DNA of 64,000 nucleotides from Pirellulaceae bacterium (GTDB lineage: Bacteria > Planctomycetota > Planctomycetia > Pirellulales > Pirellulaceae): NCBI GenBank assembly GCA_025459265.1, contig JALOQX010000005.1, positions 1-64,000 of the forward strand. The letters are read 5' to 3'. Shown piece after piece: positions 17,693 to 26,557 of the stretch. The notes under the pieces were generated by a model that saw only the letters and a list, made by a program, of their open reading frames with translations, was not told where the DNA came from and did not search any database. The position numbers and the translations under genes were made by a program. Positions within the stretch are counted from its first letter, which is position 1. Every line of letters starts with the position of its first letter.

Positions 17693-18886
17693 TCAGGCCT
17701 GAGCGGCCACTGCCGCCACGATTTTCTGTGCGGCATCGGTCAGGCTGTCGGCCGTCACAATATTGAGTCCGCTCTCGGCCAGCATGCGACGTCCTTCTTC
17801 GACTTCCGTTCCTTCGAGTCGCACAACCAGGGGGACGCGAAAACCGATCTGCCGCGACGCCTCCAACAGCGCGGCCGCAATGGTCGTGCAGCGGGCGATC
17901 CCGCCGAAGATATTGACGAGCACGCCTTGTACGTGGGGGTCGTCCAGCAGGATGCGGAAGGCTTCCGTGACCTGCTGCGTGTCGGCCCCGCCGCCGACGT
18001 CCAGGAAATTGGCCGGCTCGCCGCCGTGCAGCTTGATCAGGTCCATCGTGCTCATGGCCAGCCCGGCCCCATTGACCAGGCACCCGATGTTGCCGGTGAG
18101 TTTCACGTAACTGAGCCCGGCGGCGGCGGCCCGCACTTCCGCCGGCTCCTCTTCGTCCAGATCTCGCAGGCGCGCAATCTCGGGATGGCGGAACAGGCCG
18201 TTGTCGTCGAACGTCATCTTGGCATCCAGCGCGACCAGCTCTCCGTCGGTGGTCACCACCAGCGGGTTGATTTCGACCAGACTGCAGTCGTACCGGGCAA
18301 ACACATGGCAGAGCGACTTGAAGAACCGCTCAGCCGACCGCACCGTCGGCCCGGTCAGGCCGAGTTTGGCACAGAGCTTGCGCACCTGAAAGCTGTGCAG
18401 GCCGACGACGGGATCGAAGTGTTCCCGGAAAATCCGCTCCGGTGTGCGCGCCGCCACCTGCTCGATCTCGACGCCCCCTTCGCTCGAAACCATGACGACC
18501 GGCCGGGCCGCGGCGCGGTCCAGCACAATGCCCAGGTAGAGTTCCCGCGCAATGGAACAACCCTTCTCGACCAGGATCTGCCGCACCGGTTGTCCCTCGG
18601 GACCGGTCTGGACGGTGACGAGTTTGTGTCCCAGCAGCCGGCGGGCGACCTGCACGGCTTCGGTGGCCGAGTGCACCAGCTGCACACCCCGCTGCGCGTC
18701 GTCACCGAGCAAGGTTCCTTTGCCGCGCCCGCCGGCGTGGATTTGGGCCTTGACGACCGCCACGTGGCCCCCCACTTCGTGAAAGGCCGCTGCCGCCTCG
18801 TCCGGCTGGCGGACCACGAGGCCCGGCAGCACGCTGACCCCGGCCTCGCGGAGCAGATGTTTCGCCTGGAATTCGTGGATCTTCAC
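17693..18886 (-). CDS. sucC: Succinyl-CoA synthetase beta subunit
   Basis: The ADP/GDP-forming beta subunit with an ATP-grasp fold. The 397 residues begin [17 protein letters not shown] and contain the grasp lysine region ([14 protein letters not shown]), EINPLVV with the metal-binding Asn, [11 protein letters not shown] and [15 protein letters not shown], then the CoA-ligase-type C-terminal domain with [10 protein letters not shown]. The GTG at 18886 is preferred over an ATG five codons upstream because GGAGGAG is placed correctly before it. It is the first gene of sucCD. Confidence 0.96.
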   Translation of the reverse strand: MKIHEFQAKHLLREAGVSVLPGLVVRQPDEAAAAFHEVGGHVAVVKAQIHAGGRGKGTLLGDDAQRGVQLVHSATEAVQVARRLLGHKLVTVQTGPEGQPVRQILVEKGCSIARELYLGIVLDRAAARPVVMVSSEGGVEIEQVAARTPERIFREHFDPVVGLHSFQVRKLCAKLGLTGPTVRSAERFFKSLCHVFARYDCSLVEINPLVVTTDGELVALDAKMTFDDNGLFRHPEIARLRDLDEEEPAEVRAAAAGLSYVKLTGNIGCLVNGAGLAMSTMDLIKLHGGEPANFLDVGGGADTQQVTEAFRILLDDPHVQGVLVNIFGGIARCTTIAAALLEASRQIGFRVPLVVRLEGTEVEEGRRMLAESGLNIVTADSLTDAAQKIVAAVAAQA

Positions 18887-18935
18887 CTGCGTCTCCTCCA
18901 CGGCCTGGCTGTGGCCCGGTCACGAGTCGGAGGCG

Positions 18936-18964
18936 ATTGTAGGACCGCGTCATGCCTCTGGCAA
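18936..18964 (-). promoter_or_regulatory. Sigma-70-type promoter for sucCD
   Basis: On the minus strand TTGCCA and TACAAT are separated by exactly 17 bp, both 5/6 matches to consensus. The predicted start is about 45 nt before the sucC GTG. Confidence 0.6.
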
Positions 18965-19008
18965 GCGGCGTCGGTCGATGGCCGTGAGTTGCGGGAGCGG
19001 ATGGGTCG

Positions 19009-20403
19009 TTAGCGTCCCGCGCCGGAGGTGGATGTGTCGACCGGGTCGTCCAGGCCCAGGCGCTTCATCTTCTTGTAGAGCGTCGTGCGGTTGATCCCCA
19101 GCGTGTCGGCTGTCAGGTTGCGGTTCCAGTTGTTGGCCCGCAGCACGCCCAGAATGATCTGCCGTTCGGGACCGGCCAGGGCCTCCTTGAGTGTTCGATG
19201 GGCGATACTCGACGCGGGGATCGCCGCGCCCGAGAGCACGTGCTCTGGGAAGTCCGACACGGTGAGGATCGGCCCCTTGCCCAGCAGCACGGCGCGCTCC
19301 ACCGCATTCTGCAGCTCGCGTACGTTGCCCGGCCACACGTAGTGCTGCAGCACCTCCATCGCCTCATCACTGAAGCCCGTGACGTCCCGCCGCGCTTCCT
19401 CGCAGACCTCCCGCAGGAAGTGCTCCGCCAAGAGCGGGATGTCCGCGACACGTTCCCGCAACGGAGGCAGCTCGATGTTGATCACGTTGACGCGGTAGTA
19501 GAGGTCCTGGCGAAACCGCCCGGCCGCCACCGCCTGGGCCAGGTTCTCGTTGGTGGCCAGCACGACCCGGGTGTCGACGTGGCACGTCCGCGTGCTCCCG
19601 ACCGGCTCAAACGCGAACTCCTGGAGCACGCGCAGCATCTTGACCTGCATGCCGGGCGAGGCGGTTGCGATCTCATCCAGGAAAATCGTCCCCCCGTCGG
19701 CCTGCTGGAACTTGCCGATCTTGTCCGACGTGGCCCCGGTGAACGCGCCCGCCACGTGCCCGAACAACTCGCTTTCCAGGAGCGACTCGGGCAGCGCCCC
19801 GCAGGGCACCTCCACAAACGGCCGGTCGCGGCGGCTGCTGCGGCGGTGAATCGCCCGCGCCACCATCGACTTGCCGGTGCCGCTCTCGCCCGTGATCAGG
19901 ATCGTGGCCCGCGTGTCGGCAACGCTGTCCACGATGTCGAAAATCCGCTGCATCCGGCGATCGTGTCCCACGATGCCGTCCAGTCCGTAACGCAGGTCCA
20001 ACTGGACCTTCAGCTGTTCGTTTTCTTCAATGACGTGGCGCTGCGCCAGCGCACGCTCGATAGAAATCTCCAGCTCCTGGTCGATCAACGGCTTGGTGAG
20101 CAGATCGAACGCGCCGGCACGAATGGCCTCGACGCCGGTCTCGATCGTTCCGTACCCCGTGATCAGAATCACGGGGATGTTCGGGTGTCGGCGCCGCGCG
20201 TAAGCCAGCAGATCGAACCCGTCGCCGTCCGGCAGCCGCACGTCGGCCAGCAGCAGCGCCGGCGGATGCGCATCAAGTCGCGCGATCGCCTGGCGATACG
20301 AGGGGGCCTCCGCGACGGTGTAGCCCTGTTCCCGGAGCCAGCCGGCCATGGACTCGAGTACGTGGCGATCGTCGTCTACCAGCAGTAGCGAAGCTTTGCT
20401 CAT
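19009..20403 (-). CDS. Sigma-54-dependent response regulator (NtrC family)
   Basis: 464 residues with three domains: receiver (phospho-acceptor D54 in [14 protein letters not shown]/Lys partners GYGT and TKPL), AAA+ domain (Walker A GESGTGKS 172-179, sigma-54 loop GAFTGA 219-224, Walker [23 protein letters not shown]) and a Fis-type HTH ([20 protein letters not shown]). The intact GAFTGA loop predicts real sigma-54 activation. No histidine kinase is next to it. ATG 20403 is preferred over an upstream start with poor sequence. It is divergent from another response regulator; target genes are unknown. Confidence 0.95.
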   Translation of the reverse strand: MSKASLLLVDDDRHVLESMAGWLREQGYTVAEAPSYRQAIARLDAHPPALLLADVRLPDGDGFDLLAYARRRHPNIPVILITGYGTIETGVEAIRAGAFDLLTKPLIDQELEISIERALAQRHVIEENEQLKVQLDLRYGLDGIVGHDRRMQRIFDIVDSVADTRATILITGESGTGKSMVARAIHRRSSRRDRPFVEVPCGALPESLLESELFGHVAGAFTGATSDKIGKFQQADGGTIFLDEIATASPGMQVKMLRVLQEFAFEPVGSTRTCHVDTRVVLATNENLAQAVAAGRFRQDLYYRVNVINIELPPLRERVADIPLLAEHFLREVCEEARRDVTGFSDEAMEVLQHYVWPGNVRELQNAVERAVLLGKGPILTVSDFPEHVLSGAAIPASSIAHRTLKEALAGPERQIILGVLRANNWNRNLTADTLGINRTTLYKKMKRLGLDDPVDTSTSGAGR

Positions 20404-20765
20404 GGAGCGAGGACCTGGATGGCTGCGTAAGTGGCGGGGCCCGCCCCGCAGGCTGCGGGGCATGTTGCGTTTTCTCACTCAAACGTAGCTCAAATCTCGC
20501 CTGTTTCCGTTTGCCGCCCCGCGAAATTCCCGATGCGCCACCAGGCCGCATCACCGGCACATTGCTCGGAATCCGCGAGCGCCGCGCAGCACCGCATCGA
20601 GCCGCACAACCGCTACGGACGGCCGCGGCACGTGCCCCGGACCGGCGAGAATTCTGCTGATTCTGCCGCGTGTGCCCCTAGCCGCATGGTGCCGTCGGGG
20701 GGTAGACTAACAACGGTGAGGCGTCCCAACTTCGAACAACTCACCTGTCGAAGAAGGAGTGGCGC
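20404..20765. other. Divergent intergenic region between two response regulator genes
   Basis: 362 bp. It contains a GC-rich perfect palindrome (arms gccccgcag and ctgcggggc, 20443-20461) in the leader of the NtrC-type gene, and a TAGACT (20703-20708) that could be a -10 box for the rightward gene but has no partner -35. I see no other feature. Confidence 0.4.
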
Positions 20766-21401
20766 ATGGCCATTACCGTGCTGGTTGCTGATGATCACGA
20801 AGTCGTACGGACCGGGTTGGCACGGCTGTTGGAAGATTCGGACATCACTATTGTCGGTGAGGCCGAGAATGGTGAGCAGGCCGTCGAACAGACGATGAAG
20901 CACAATCCGGACGTCGTGCTGATGGACATCCGGATGCCCGACAGCGACGGTCTGGCGGCCCTGGAGAAGATCCGGAAGAAGAAGCCGGAAGTCCGCATCG
21001 TGATGCTGTCCACCTACGACAACCCGACCTATGTGGCGCGGAGCGTCGCCCTGGGCGCCGCCGACTACGTCTTGAAGGACTCCAGCCGCGAGGAACTGAT
21101 CGCGGCGATCACGCGGGCGGCGTCGGGCGAATCCCCCTCGCAGGACAGCATCCTGCAGCGTGTCAAGGAGACGATGAGCCGTCGCCGGGAACGCGTGGAT
21201 CGCAGCGAGATTCCGCTGACCAATCGCGAACTGCAGGTACTCCGGCACGTCGCGCTGGGTTTAAGCAACCGGGAGATCGGCCGGTCGCTGGGGATCAGCA
21301 TCGAGACGGTCAAAGAGCACGTGCAGAACATTCTGCGCAAGATCGACGTCGCCGACCGCACGCAGGCCGCCGTGTGGGCGATCAAGAAGGGGCTCGTGTG
21401 A
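20766..21401 (+). CDS. NarL/FixJ-family response regulator with LuxR HTH
   Basis: 211 residues: receiver domain (DDH at 9-11, phospho-acceptor D54 in VVLMDIRMPDSDG, MLSTYDN, YVLKDSSREEL) followed by a LuxR-type HTH (LTNRELQVLRHVALGLSNREIGRSLG, then SIETVKEHVQNILRKI, 145-200). AAGGAG lies 7 nt before the ATG. It is likely a DNA-binding transcription factor. No sensor kinase is adjacent; its partner must be elsewhere. It is convergent with the recombinase gene at 21422. Confidence 0.95.
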   Translation: MAITVLVADDHEVVRTGLARLLEDSDITIVGEAENGEQAVEQTMKHNPDVVLMDIRMPDSDGLAALEKIRKKKPEVRIVMLSTYDNPTYVARSVALGAADYVLKDSSREELIAAITRAASGESPSQDSILQRVKETMSRRRERVDRSEIPLTNRELQVLRHVALGLSNREIGRSLGISIETVKEHVQNILRKIDVADRTQAAVWAIKKGLV

Positions 21402-21421
21402 GCCCGCGGATCGGGCGGTGC

Positions 21422-22318
21422 TCACGACCTGGCGCGCGGATGCGCCTTGTCGTACGTGGCCCGCAGACTCGCCACGCTGATGTGCGTGTAGATCTGCGTC
21501 GTGACCAGACTCTTGTGGCCCAGCAGCTCCTGGACGCTGCGAATGTCGGCGCCGCGGTCGAGCAGATGGGTGGCGAAGCTGTGCCGCAACGTGTGAGGCG
21601 ACGTGCGTTGGTCCAGTCCTGTCTGTCGGAGGTACTTGTCCAACATCCGCGCGACACTGCGCGTCGTCAGGCGGCGGCCGAAGCGGTTGAGAAACAGCGG
21701 GCGCTCAGTCCCGGGGCCCGTCGGCGCGGGCCGCGCTCCCCGCCACCGCTCGATGGCCCGCACGGCGAACCGTCCCAGCGGTGCGAGCCGCTCCCGCCGC
21801 CCTTTGCCCCGCACGCGCACCAAGCCTCCGCCCAGATCCAGGTCGTCGTCGTTGATCGCCACCAGCTCGCTGACGCGCAGCCCGGCTGAGTAGGTCGTTT
21901 CGAGCATCGCGCGGTCCCGCAATCCCAGCGGTTGGTCGGCCGGCGGGGCCTCGAGCAGTCGCGCGATCTGCTGCGTGGTCAGGAAGTGAGGCAGCTTCCG
22001 GTCTGGACGGGGATTGCGCAACGGCTTGGCCGGATTCTGCTCGGCGAGCCCCTCCCGCTGCGCAAACCGAAAGAAACTTCGCAACGTCGCCAAGTGTCTG
22101 GCCACCGAGCTCTTGGCGTACCCGGCTCGGTGCAGCGCCGTGACATACTGCCGCAAATCCGCCGGCGTGATCGCGCCGGGCGCCGGCAGGTGTTCTGCCT
22201 GCCCACTTAAATACTCGACCAGCGTCGTCAGGTCCTCGCGATAGGACTTGATCGTCAGTGCCGACGCGTTGCGTTCGACTTCCAGGTAACGCAGGAATCG
22301 CGCTATCGCCCGCTGCAT
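21422..22318 (-). CDS. Tyrosine recombinase, XerC/XerD type
   Basis: 298 residues: SAM-like N-terminal domain ([20 protein letters not shown]) and catalytic domain with all expected residues: Arg in SAGLRVSEL, Lys in [11 protein letters not shown], His-x-x-Arg in [12 protein letters not shown], His in [11 protein letters not shown] and nucleophile Tyr in QIYTHIS. The length and the [14 protein letters not shown] end are those of chromosome-dimer-resolving XerC/XerD, not of phage integrases, and no att-like repeats or mobile genes are nearby. I cannot tell XerC from XerD. The ATG at 22318 is the best start; upstream starts have no conserved sequence. Confidence 0.9.
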   Translation of the reverse strand: MQRAIARFLRYLEVERNASALTIKSYREDLTTLVEYLSGQAEHLPAPGAITPADLRQYVTALHRAGYAKSSVARHLATLRSFFRFAQREGLAEQNPAKPLRNPRPDRKLPHFLTTQQIARLLEAPPADQPLGLRDRAMLETTYSAGLRVSELVAINDDDLDLGGGLVRVRGKGRRERLAPLGRFAVRAIERWRGARPAPTGPGTERPLFLNRFGRRLTTRSVARMLDKYLRQTGLDQRTSPHTLRHSFATHLLDRGADIRSVQELLGHKSLVTTQIYTHISVASLRATYDKAHPRARS

Positions 22319-22413
22319 GTCCGTTCCGCCCGGCATGGTCGGCACGGCGTGCCTGTCCGCGACTCCGTGCCCCATCGGGAGCTCCGCACCACCGCGAGGT
22401 TTCCGGGTCGGCT

Positions 22414-22677
22414 TTAACTCAAGTCGTCACCCGCCAGCGGGTCCGACGCCTGCGGCAGCTCGAATCGCCGCGGCATCACCACGCGGCTGGGCGGGGGGAC
22501 CGTCTGCCGGATCTTCTGGCTCAGCACCGCCGCGTCATACCAGGTGAAGCTCAGCTCCTGATTCGACGCGTACCGCCCCAAGGTCCGCAGCGTTTCCGCG
22601 CGATGCGCGTCATCGAACAGAAAGATGTACCGTTCCTGGCCCTTGACCAACGCTAAAACGTTTATGTCCTTGGTCAC
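22414..22677 (-). CDS. Conserved hypothetical protein (87 aa)
   Basis: A soluble 87-residue protein starting at GTG with AGAGGAG about 10 nt upstream. The composition is well ordered: [20 protein letters not shown], then a helix ([18 protein letters not shown]) and [13 protein letters not shown], then a flexible Pro-rich end. I recognise no domain. It is 95 bp upstream of the recombinase and may be co-transcribed. The sequence is unlike a shadow of another frame, so I judge it real. Confidence 0.7.
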   Translation of the reverse strand: MTKDINVLALVKGQERYIFLFDDAHRAETLRTLGRYASNQELSFTWYDAAVLSQKIRQTVPPPSRVVMPRRFELPQASDPLAGDDLS

Positions 22678-22736
22678 CTTGGGTGCTCTCCTCTGGGCGA
22701 TGGCGGATGGGGAATCGCGGCGGTGGGAGCGGCGCG

Positions 22737-23759
22737 TCAGCGTACGTTTGCACCTACGTCATATCGGCCAATTGGCCAGCGCCACACCACTCGGGATTTG
22801 CCGACTCCGCCCCGCGCAGCCAGCATCTCCGTGACGTGCAGGTGGCAGCAGAAACGCATAAAGTCGTCGCTCCGCGAGAGATAGCCGTACCAGCCTCCGT
22901 CACGGGCGTCATCGCGGAAGAAGTAGTAATCCTCCAGCCGTTCCGTCACCCGCGGATCGTCCCCATGATAGAGCCGGGTGTGCGTCAGCACCGGTTCAAA
23001 CTGCGGCCGGACGGGCGGCCGCATCGCGGACGGAGGGGGCGGCACGAAACCACGCGGGTCCGGCCAGTCGGGCGGAAGGTTCGGTACGTCCAGCACCGGC
23101 AGGGCGCCGTCGGATGCGCCCGCCACGTCCTCAGGCGTCGGCAACGGCTCGGGAGCCGCCTGATGCCGGGCCGGCGTCGCCGGCGTGCCCGACGATCCAC
23201 CGGGCTCGTCCACCGGTACGTCCGGAGTCTGTGTCTTGAGCTGCTCGCGCGCCAACGCGAATTCGGCTTCAAAGACCAACGAGTCGGGAATGTACTCCTC
23301 CTGGTCGGTGCCCCACGGTAGACCGTAGCCGGCGGGGATTGGGTGAAACGACGGATTGGCCGCGAACCAGTCCACGGCCAGCCCAATCCGCGGCGGGTAA
23401 TAGGGCGTGTACTCCGTCACCGCGCCCCGCACGACCGCGTCAACGCCGAGCCGCCGCGCCAGCTGCTGGAAATCGGTGGTCGCGTCGATCGTGACCCGGT
23501 TGGCCAAGAGCCACTGCTTCACCACCCCTGGGGGCACCACCTCGAAGCCGGGAACCTGCTGTAAGGCGTTGTAGTACGCCAACGCCACGTCGTCCTGGTT
23601 CACCGTGGGATCGGCCGAGAGATTGTAAAACGGGAGAATCGCCACGCGGTGGAGCTGCGGGAAGGGATTGTGATACTGGGGCTCGTGGGCAATCTCCGGA
23701 ATCGCCGCGCACCCGCAGCTCAGCAGGCAGACCAAAATGACAGGCATCGTGCGGCGCAT
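22737..23759 (-). CDS. Predicted lipoprotein with CsgG/GNA1162-like N-terminal domain
   Basis: 340 residues with a lipoprotein signal (MRRTMPVILVCLLSCGC; lipobox LSCGC, Cys 15 or 17). The next ~130 residues contain VAILPFYNLSADPTVNQDD, FEVVPPGVVKQWLL, DFQQLARRLGVDAVVRGAV, a pattern seen in lipoproteins that assemble envelope complexes (CsgG, DUF799/GNA1162). A Pro-rich stretch (about 185-260) and a C-terminal domain rich in Tyr, Trp and Arg follow. The start at 23759 is the ATG closest to the signal. Role unknown; the fold similarity is inference from pattern. Confidence 0.65.
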   Translation of the reverse strand: MRRTMPVILVCLLSCGCAAIPEIAHEPQYHNPFPQLHRVAILPFYNLSADPTVNQDDVALAYYNALQQVPGFEVVPPGVVKQWLLANRVTIDATTDFQQLARRLGVDAVVRGAVTEYTPYYPPRIGLAVDWFAANPSFHPIPAGYGLPWGTDQEEYIPDSLVFEAEFALAREQLKTQTPDVPVDEPGGSSGTPATPARHQAAPEPLPTPEDVAGASDGALPVLDVPNLPPDWPDPRGFVPPPPSAMRPPVRPQFEPVLTHTRLYHGDDPRVTERLEDYYFFRDDARDGGWYGYLSRSDDFMRFCCHLHVTEMLAARGGVGKSRVVWRWPIGRYDVGANVR

Positions 23760-23916
23760 GGTGAAGCTGGGCGCAATGGGACGGCGTAGTTTTCCCCCCT
23801 TCACCCGTCATCGTCGGCGCATCGCGCGACGACAACCGCACCACGCGCACGGGCGGGTGCTGCCCGCATTATCGACAGATACTCCCAGGCTTCTTTATTT
23901 TTTGCGCCCCGGCCGG

Positions 23917-24606
23917 CTACAGAAGTCCGGCCAGCTGCGATACGCCCACCGGCTCGCGCGTGGCCATCGGTTCACCGTAGGCGGTGCCGATCAGCCGTCC
24001 CCAGTGAGCGGCCTCGGTGCGGAACTGTTCGAGCAGCGACGGGCTCTCTGCCTCCCGTCCCGTGATGAACTGGCTGCGGTAGCAGGCGATGGCCGCCGCC
24101 TTCTGCTCCCAGAAGCGTGAAATGTCCAGGACAAACGCCGGCGGCACGGCCAGTCGCAGGTGGATGCAGAAGTAATAGAAGATCCGGGCCGGGTGAAACG
24201 GCGTACCGGGCAGGTCCGTTTGCGTCAATTTGGCCCAGAAGCGGGCATCCTCAATCAGCTGGGTGGCGGCGACGTGGTCCGGATGGGCATCGACCCAGTA
24301 GGGAGCCAGGATCCACTGCGGACGGACTTGCCGCAGGACGCCCGCCAGCTGGTGGCGGGCTTCGAGCGTGGGCTGCAGCCGCCGGTTGGGCAGGCCGAGA
24401 TTGTCCCGCCAGTCCAGCTGCAGGACTTGTGTGGCCTGCTCGGTTTCCTGCTGCCGCAACTGCGGGTTCCCGCGGGGGGTGGGTTCGCCGTTGGTCAGGT
24501 CCAGGACCCCCACGCGCCGGCCCTCGGCCTTCAGGGCCAGGATGAATCCGGCCGCACCCAGTTCCGCGTCGTCGGGGTGCGGGGCGATCACGAGGCAGTC
24601 CAGCAT
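23917..24606 (-). CDS. PIG-L family deacetylase (BshB1-like)
   Basis: 229 residues with zinc-ligand motifs: APHPDDAELG near the N-terminus (His and Asp-Asp) and VDAHPDHVAAT in the middle. The family removes acetyl groups from N-acetylglucosamine-type substrates; the length, LTNGEPTPRG and KAAAIACYRSQF segments resemble BshB1, the deacetylase of bacillithiol synthesis. No bshA or bshC is in the window, so a bacillithiol role is only suggested. GGGAG lies 7 nt before the ATG. Confidence 0.85.
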   Translation of the reverse strand: MLDCLVIAPHPDDAELGAAGFILALKAEGRRVGVLDLTNGEPTPRGNPQLRQQETEQATQVLQLDWRDNLGLPNRRLQPTLEARHQLAGVLRQVRPQWILAPYWVDAHPDHVAATQLIEDARFWAKLTQTDLPGTPFHPARIFYYFCIHLRLAVPPAFVLDISRFWEQKAAAIACYRSQFITGREAESPSLLEQFRTEAAHWGRLIGTAYGEPMATREPVGVSQLAGLL

Positions 24607-24705
24607 GAGGTACTCCCGTGCGCGCGCTCAGCGACAATCGGTGTGCCGAGGTGCCAGCGCGCGAGCCCCCCGAGCGGGCGCACCTCGCGGTTTATGTGAT
24701 CCCAG

Positions 24706-24775
24706 GGGGGACAGAAAAATGGGGGACAGAAAAATCGACTTTGAGGGATTTTTCTGTCCTTTATTTTTCTGTCCC
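24706..24775. repeat. Nested palindromic element built from 15-bp direct repeats (REP-like)
   Basis: GGGGGACAGAAAAAT occurs twice in tandem (24706-24720, 24721-24735), and its complement occurs twice on the right (24747-24760, 24763-24775). The arms pair over 13 bp each around a 10-base loop, so the whole 70 bp can form a long double-unit hairpin. It lies in the 364-bp gap 24607-24970 and is far more AT-rich than the surroundings. All six frames cross it with repetitive nonsense, so it is not coding. No transposase is nearby. I see nothing else in the gap. Confidence 0.8.
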
Positions 24776-24970
24776 GCATGTTCCCGTCCCCTGCATCCTT
24801 GCGGGAGCGCGTCCGCCATGGTCAGGTCATTCGCCTGGCCCCAAGCGCCGAGCAGCCCAATGCTCTGGACGCGCACGTGCGAATCTGCGACAACACCTCG
24901 CCGTCGTCCCGCGCACCCGCCCGGGCGCCGTTCCCCCCACGACGCGAGGCTCGACCGTGTGTGTTCCATC

Positions 24971-25183
24971 ATGAAGCACGCCCTCCCCGTTGTGCAACTG
25001 GTCCTGGTCTTAGCTGCCGCTGCCTGTCTTCCGGCATGCCACGCGTGGCGGCCGGAGCCTGGCCGCGCGCAGGTCAGTCACGAGCCGCTGCGGCCGGCCG
25101 CGCGAGGAGCCGCGCAGACGCCGCGTGAGCGGTTCTTCTTCAACGAGAAATCACAGGAGATTGAGGAGAGTCTGGGGCTGTAG
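24971..25183 (+). CDS. Small predicted lipoprotein (70 aa)
   Basis: 70 residues starting MKHALPVVQLVLVLAAAAC with a lipobox LPAC (Cys 26). The mature part is short and basic, ending in FFFNEKSQEIEESLGL; a short acidic C-terminal helix of the form xxSxEIExSLG is a trait I associate with small planctomycete lipoproteins. Start chosen because it begins the signal peptide; no strong ribosome binding site is seen. Function unknown. The frame upstream is open but low-quality. Confidence 0.6.
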   Translation: MKHALPVVQLVLVLAAAACLPACHAWRPEPGRAQVSHEPLRPAARGAAQTPRERFFFNEKSQEIEESLGL

Positions 25184-25251
25184 CGGACACTGGAGGTCGT
25201 CTCTTGCCCGGGGCCGCCCTGCGCGAGCGGTGCGGCGCGTGCGGCGGCCGC

Positions 25252-25280
25252 TTGTCACTGGGCACGAAAATGCCTAGCAT
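25252..25280 (+). promoter_or_regulatory. Candidate sigma-70-type promoter
   Basis: TTGTCA and TAGCAT are spaced 17 bp apart, about 30 bp before the start at 25313. Confidence 0.5.
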
Positions 25281-25312
25281 GCGCGCGGGATTTCGGGTGA
25301 TGGGAGAGCACC

Positions 25313-26527
25313 ATGTTTGTTGCCTCGTGCCCCGCTTGTCGCGAACACGTCACGGTCCCCAGCGACGCGTCCGTCGCGGCCGTCGTGCAGTGTCCGTGGT
25401 GTCGCGACGAGCGTCCCCTGAGTGAGTTCCTCGCCCAGCTGCCCCCGGCGCTGATTGTCGTCTCCGGCGACCAGCCGGACGCGGCGGCGGAGGACACCGA
25501 GGTCATCGGACGTGCCCTCGATGCCGACGTGCCCGCCTTCGACTTCACGCCCGGCACGGTGCCGCCCCCGGCGGTGGAATGGCGCGGCGGTCCGCGGCGT
25601 GCGACGCGGCGCCGGCCGAATGTGGCCTGGGAAATCACGAAAATTGTCGGCGGCGCGCTGCTGGCCGTACCCGCCGCGCAGCTCATTCTCTGGTGGTGCG
25701 TTCCCTACACCTGGAAACGCGATCTGCTGGGGATCGGTCCCACGATCAGCCGCGTCGCGCCGTGGGCCGTGCCGGCAAAATTCCGGGCCGCGCAGGTCGA
25801 TGACACGCCGCTGGCCAACGCCGGCGACTCGGATCGCTTGGTCAGCGGGCGGGCGCAGTCCGGCAATGCGCTGCCGGACGCCCCGACGGATCTGGCGGCT
25901 CAGCGCCAGGCTCCGGCTGCCCCCGGGGGGCCCGCGCCGCCCGCCGAACCTGCGCCGATCCCGGCGCGGAGTTATGCGTCGACCGATCTGCGGGAAGCGC
26001 TCGAGCGGGCCTTGCAGGCCAGCGTCGCGTGGGACATGTCGCCCGATCGCTCGGCCGAACACCGGCAGCAGTTGACCGACGAGTTCTACGCGGCCTTCGC
26101 CCACCTGGGCGCGGTCCTGGCGTTCCTCCAGCCGGGCGAACCGGACATTCGCGCTCACGCCGCCGCCGTCCGCGACTTGCTCATATCGTTCGGGCAGCAG
26201 CCGCAGAAACTGGCCACGTTGGGCAACCGGGCGGCCCAATGGCTTGAGGTCCACGCCCGCGCCAACGAAGGCCTGTTCCTCTTTGGCACGGTCAAGAGTA
26301 TCCAGCCGGAAGGACAGCTGTTCGTCACCGAACTGGAGCTCGCGGCGCTCCAGCGCCGCACGGTCCGCGTTTACAGCCGCCTCGATCCTCACACGCTGTA
26401 CGCCCCGGGGGACCGGCTGCTGATGCTGGGGGCCTTCGTCGAGCATCCGCAGGAGAGACTCCCGGGATTCGCCGGCAGCGACGCACTGGTCGCACTCGGC
26501 AGCTTCCCCGTCCGGATGCCGCGGTGA
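25313..26527 (+). CDS. Zinc-ribbon membrane protein, function unknown
   Basis: 404 residues. The N-terminus has two CxxC pairs spaced for a zinc ribbon (CPACREHVTVP, CPWC, residues 7-31). A single transmembrane segment lies around 108-126 (IVGGALLAVPAAQLILWW) followed by a PW-containing motif (VAPWAVP). A Pro/Ala-rich linker (about 190-220) leads to a helical domain (DLREALERALQASVAWDMS) and a C-terminal strand-rich part (GTVKSIQPEGQLFVTELEL). GGGAGAG precedes the ATG. Function is not recognised; zinc binding is inferred from the cysteines. It is convergent with the DUF1573 gene, 30 bp away. Confidence 0.7.
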   Translation: MFVASCPACREHVTVPSDASVAAVVQCPWCRDERPLSEFLAQLPPALIVVSGDQPDAAAEDTEVIGRALDADVPAFDFTPGTVPPPAVEWRGGPRRATRRRPNVAWEITKIVGGALLAVPAAQLILWWCVPYTWKRDLLGIGPTISRVAPWAVPAKFRAAQVDDTPLANAGDSDRLVSGRAQSGNALPDAPTDLAAQRQAPAAPGGPAPPAEPAPIPARSYASTDLREALERALQASVAWDMSPDRSAEHRQQLTDEFYAAFAHLGAVLAFLQPGEPDIRAHAAAVRDLLISFGQQPQKLATLGNRAAQWLEVHARANEGLFLFGTVKSIQPEGQLFVTELELAALQRRTVRVYSRLDPHTLYAPGDRLLMLGAFVEHPQERLPGFAGSDALVALGSFPVRMPR

Positions 26528-26557
26528 CGCCCGTCGCAACTGTTGCTCCCGGCCGAC

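Noticed and set aside
21422-22318. Recombinase as a sign of a prophage or integrative element
   Set aside because: The protein looks like a chromosomal XerC/XerD and there are no att repeats, integrase cargo or phage genes around it.
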